From NCBI GenBank assembly GCA_023300065.1, contig JALZWJ010000151.1, positions 1-5,494 of the forward strand: a DNA stretch of 5,494 nt, given 5' to 3'. A model generated the notes under the pieces. The model saw nothing but the letters and a program-made list of their open reading frames with translations. It ran no database searches and was not told the DNA's origin. The DNA is from Akkermansiaceae bacterium. GTDB taxonomy: Bacteria > Verrucomicrobiota > Verrucomicrobiia > Verrucomicrobiales > Akkermansiaceae. Made by a program: the position numbers and the translations under genes. Below are positions 4,319 to 5,494 of this stretch, piece after piece. Position 1 is the stretch's first letter. Each line of letters opens with the position of its first letter.

Positions 4319-5494
4319 TTACTCCCCACCCCGGTTGCGGGCTGGCACCACCACCTCAATTGGCTCGCGCGGAGTCACCCCCACTGGAGCAGAATCATCA
4401 GTCTGATTGGGAGATTCGATCATTGGATTGTTCATTGAATTCGTCGCTTCAGACACCTGCTTACTCTCCCAAATGATGTAGGCCAGGACCCCGATCACGG
4501 CTAAGAGACAGACGAGGAAAATGCTCTGAATGATGGCCATATTCCGTTGAAGGCGGACCATACTATCACTGACCTTTTCTTCGGTGTTTTGCACATTTTC
4601 AAAGAGGCTCTGCATCCGGTTATCGGAGTCCCGAATCCGCTCCTGCACGCGGTCGAAGGTCTGCATGGTCGCCTTACTAGTGTGATCCATTCCTTTCAAA
4701 GTGGAGTTAAAGCCATCCATTGAGTCAGCAAGCTTCCCCTCTTTCGTGCTGTAGAGTTGCATCTGCCCATGAATATCTTTCAAGGCCTCACCCACCGTAT
4801 GCTGGGATTCGTTGAAACGGTCCAGACCCTTCATGGTCTCGGGAAGATGCGCGAGTGAGTCGCGCAAGATGATGTTATTCTCATTCTGAGATTCCAACTG
4901 GCCACGAATCGCACGGACTAGCTCGACCATTTCGACATACCCATCTGAGATCCGGTTCAGCTGTTCATCGCGTTGAGAACCACGCTTCCAAAAAGCCCAC
5001 TTACTCACGGCTTTCATCGGTTGAACCGAGGAAGAAAGCGCGGTAGATTCATTCCCACTTTCCGTCACCACTTCCATCTCCTCAGCATTAGAAACTGAGT
5101 CAGACGTTGACTTGGCAACCTCAGTTTCGGCCTCGGCTGGAGCCGCTGAGATATTTTCTTTCACCGGGTTTTTTTCCTGGGGCGCATTCTCTCTCGGCAT
5201 CGTCTTGTTTTGGTCCTTTGCGGGAGCAGGCTTCTTCAGTTCATCTACCCTCTTCTCTTGAGTTTCTTTTTGGGAAGTAGTCACGGGTTGGGGAGGCTTC
5301 ACGGCACTGGCTGCCGACATTGCAGAAACAAGAGCAGTCTTCCCTTCTTTTGCAGGAGATTCGCCAAAGGGAACATCCCCCTTCGCGCTCTTAACGGGGG
5401 CAACCTGCGGTGAAACCAGCTCCACTGATTTCGCCTCTCTCGCCTCTCTCGCAGCGCCCTCTTGTTCTGGAACAAAGCTGAAATCAGATGATCC
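4319..5494 (-). CDS. partial membrane-anchored coiled-coil protein with Ala/Pro/Glu-rich N-terminal region
   Basis: Not recognised as a named family. The frame ends in TAA at 4321-4319 and is open to the right edge, so at least 391 residues are seen and the start lies outside. A GTG at 5425 is a possible start, but the frame continues above it with no stop. Numbered from the edge, residues 1-163 are low-complexity and rich in Ala, Pro, Lys, Glu and Ser, probably disordered. About 164-175 is a basic-aromatic patch (SKWAFWKRGSQR). Residues 175-318 are helical, with heptad-like spacing of Leu, Met and Ile and many Gln, Asp and Lys, as in coiled coils. Residues 320-342 form one membrane segment, and a 49-residue hydrophilic tail follows. 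The long N-terminal part is probably cytoplasmic because the basic RLQRN lies just before the segment. A scaffold or signalling-arm role is possible but not shown. Confidence 0.8.
   Translation of the reverse strand, partial: GSSDFSFVPEQEGAAREAREAKSVELVSPQVAPVKSAKGDVPFGESPAKEGKTALVSAMSAASAVKPPQPVTTSQKETQEKRVDELKKPAPAKDQNKTMPRENAPQEKNPVKENISAAPAEAETEVAKSTSDSVSNAEEMEVVTESGNESTALSSSVQPMKAVSKWAFWKRGSQRDEQLNRISDGYVEMVELVRAIRGQLESQNENNIILRDSLAHLPETMKGLDRFNESQHTVGEALKDIHGQMQLYSTKEGKLADSMDGFNSTLKGMDHTSKATMQTFDRVQERIRDSDNRMQSLFENVQNTEEKVSDSMVRLQRNMAIIQSIFLVCLLAVIGVLAYIIWESKQVSEATNSMNNPMIESPNQTDDSAPVGVTPREPIEVVVPARNRGGE
5432..5449. repeat. 9-bp tandem duplication inside the coiled-coil protein gene
   Basis: CGCCTCTCT occurs twice head to tail and is followed by a further CGC. 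In the minus-strand frame it encodes the repeated Ala-Arg-Glu units in AREAREAKS. It keeps the frame and lies in the low-complexity N-terminal region, where copy number could vary by slippage. Two copies are too few to call it an active variable repeat. Confidence 0.6.

Noticed and set aside
1..5494. CRISPR array, toxin-antitoxin pair, retron or other defence system
   Set aside because: There are no spaced direct repeats, no small paired frames with such domains, and no reverse transcriptase or nuclease motifs on either strand.

Overview
The window reads as bacterial chromosome of two unequal compositions. From about position 600 to the end, the genes look like those of a Verrucomicrobia/PVC-type bacterium. 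This rests on the style of the phosphoglucomutase N-terminus, a very short bactofilin, a stand-alone RlmK-like methyltransferase and a coiled-coil membrane protein, and it is an inference from remembered families, not a database result. Positions 1 to about 595 are poorer in GC (about 44% over 61-600 against 57% over 601-1020, counted by hand). They carry the ends of two genes that look proteobacterial.

Layout: (a) 1-357, minus strand: a secreted rhodanese-like gene broken by an in-frame TAG just before its catalytic loop, running off the left edge. (b) 366-1553, minus: one open frame made of the N-terminal ~320 residues of a phosphohexomutase joined in frame, near 590-600, to the C-terminal ~75 residues of an isoprenylcysteine-methyltransferase-like membrane enzyme. 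(c) 1585-2481, plus: an RlmK-like 23S rRNA methyltransferase, divergent from (b) with almost no gap. (d) 2503-2535: a terminator hairpin between convergent genes. (e) 2558-2878, minus: a bactofilin. (f) 2976-4309, plus: thiH and thiS overlapping by ATGA, for the thiazole half of thiamine. (g) 4319-5494, minus: a partial Ala/Pro/Glu-rich, coiled-coil protein with one membrane segment near its C-terminus, open at the right edge.

The functions are mostly housekeeping: ribosome modification, cytoskeleton or envelope, and thiamine synthesis. I see no tRNA, rRNA, CRISPR, transposase or defence system. The unusual feature is the junction near 595, where two truncated, unrelated genes share one reading frame and base composition changes. 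It is either a real deletion or transfer junction, or a chimeric join made during assembly. The nonsense codon in the neighbouring rhodanese is a second sign of decay, or of error, on the left side.
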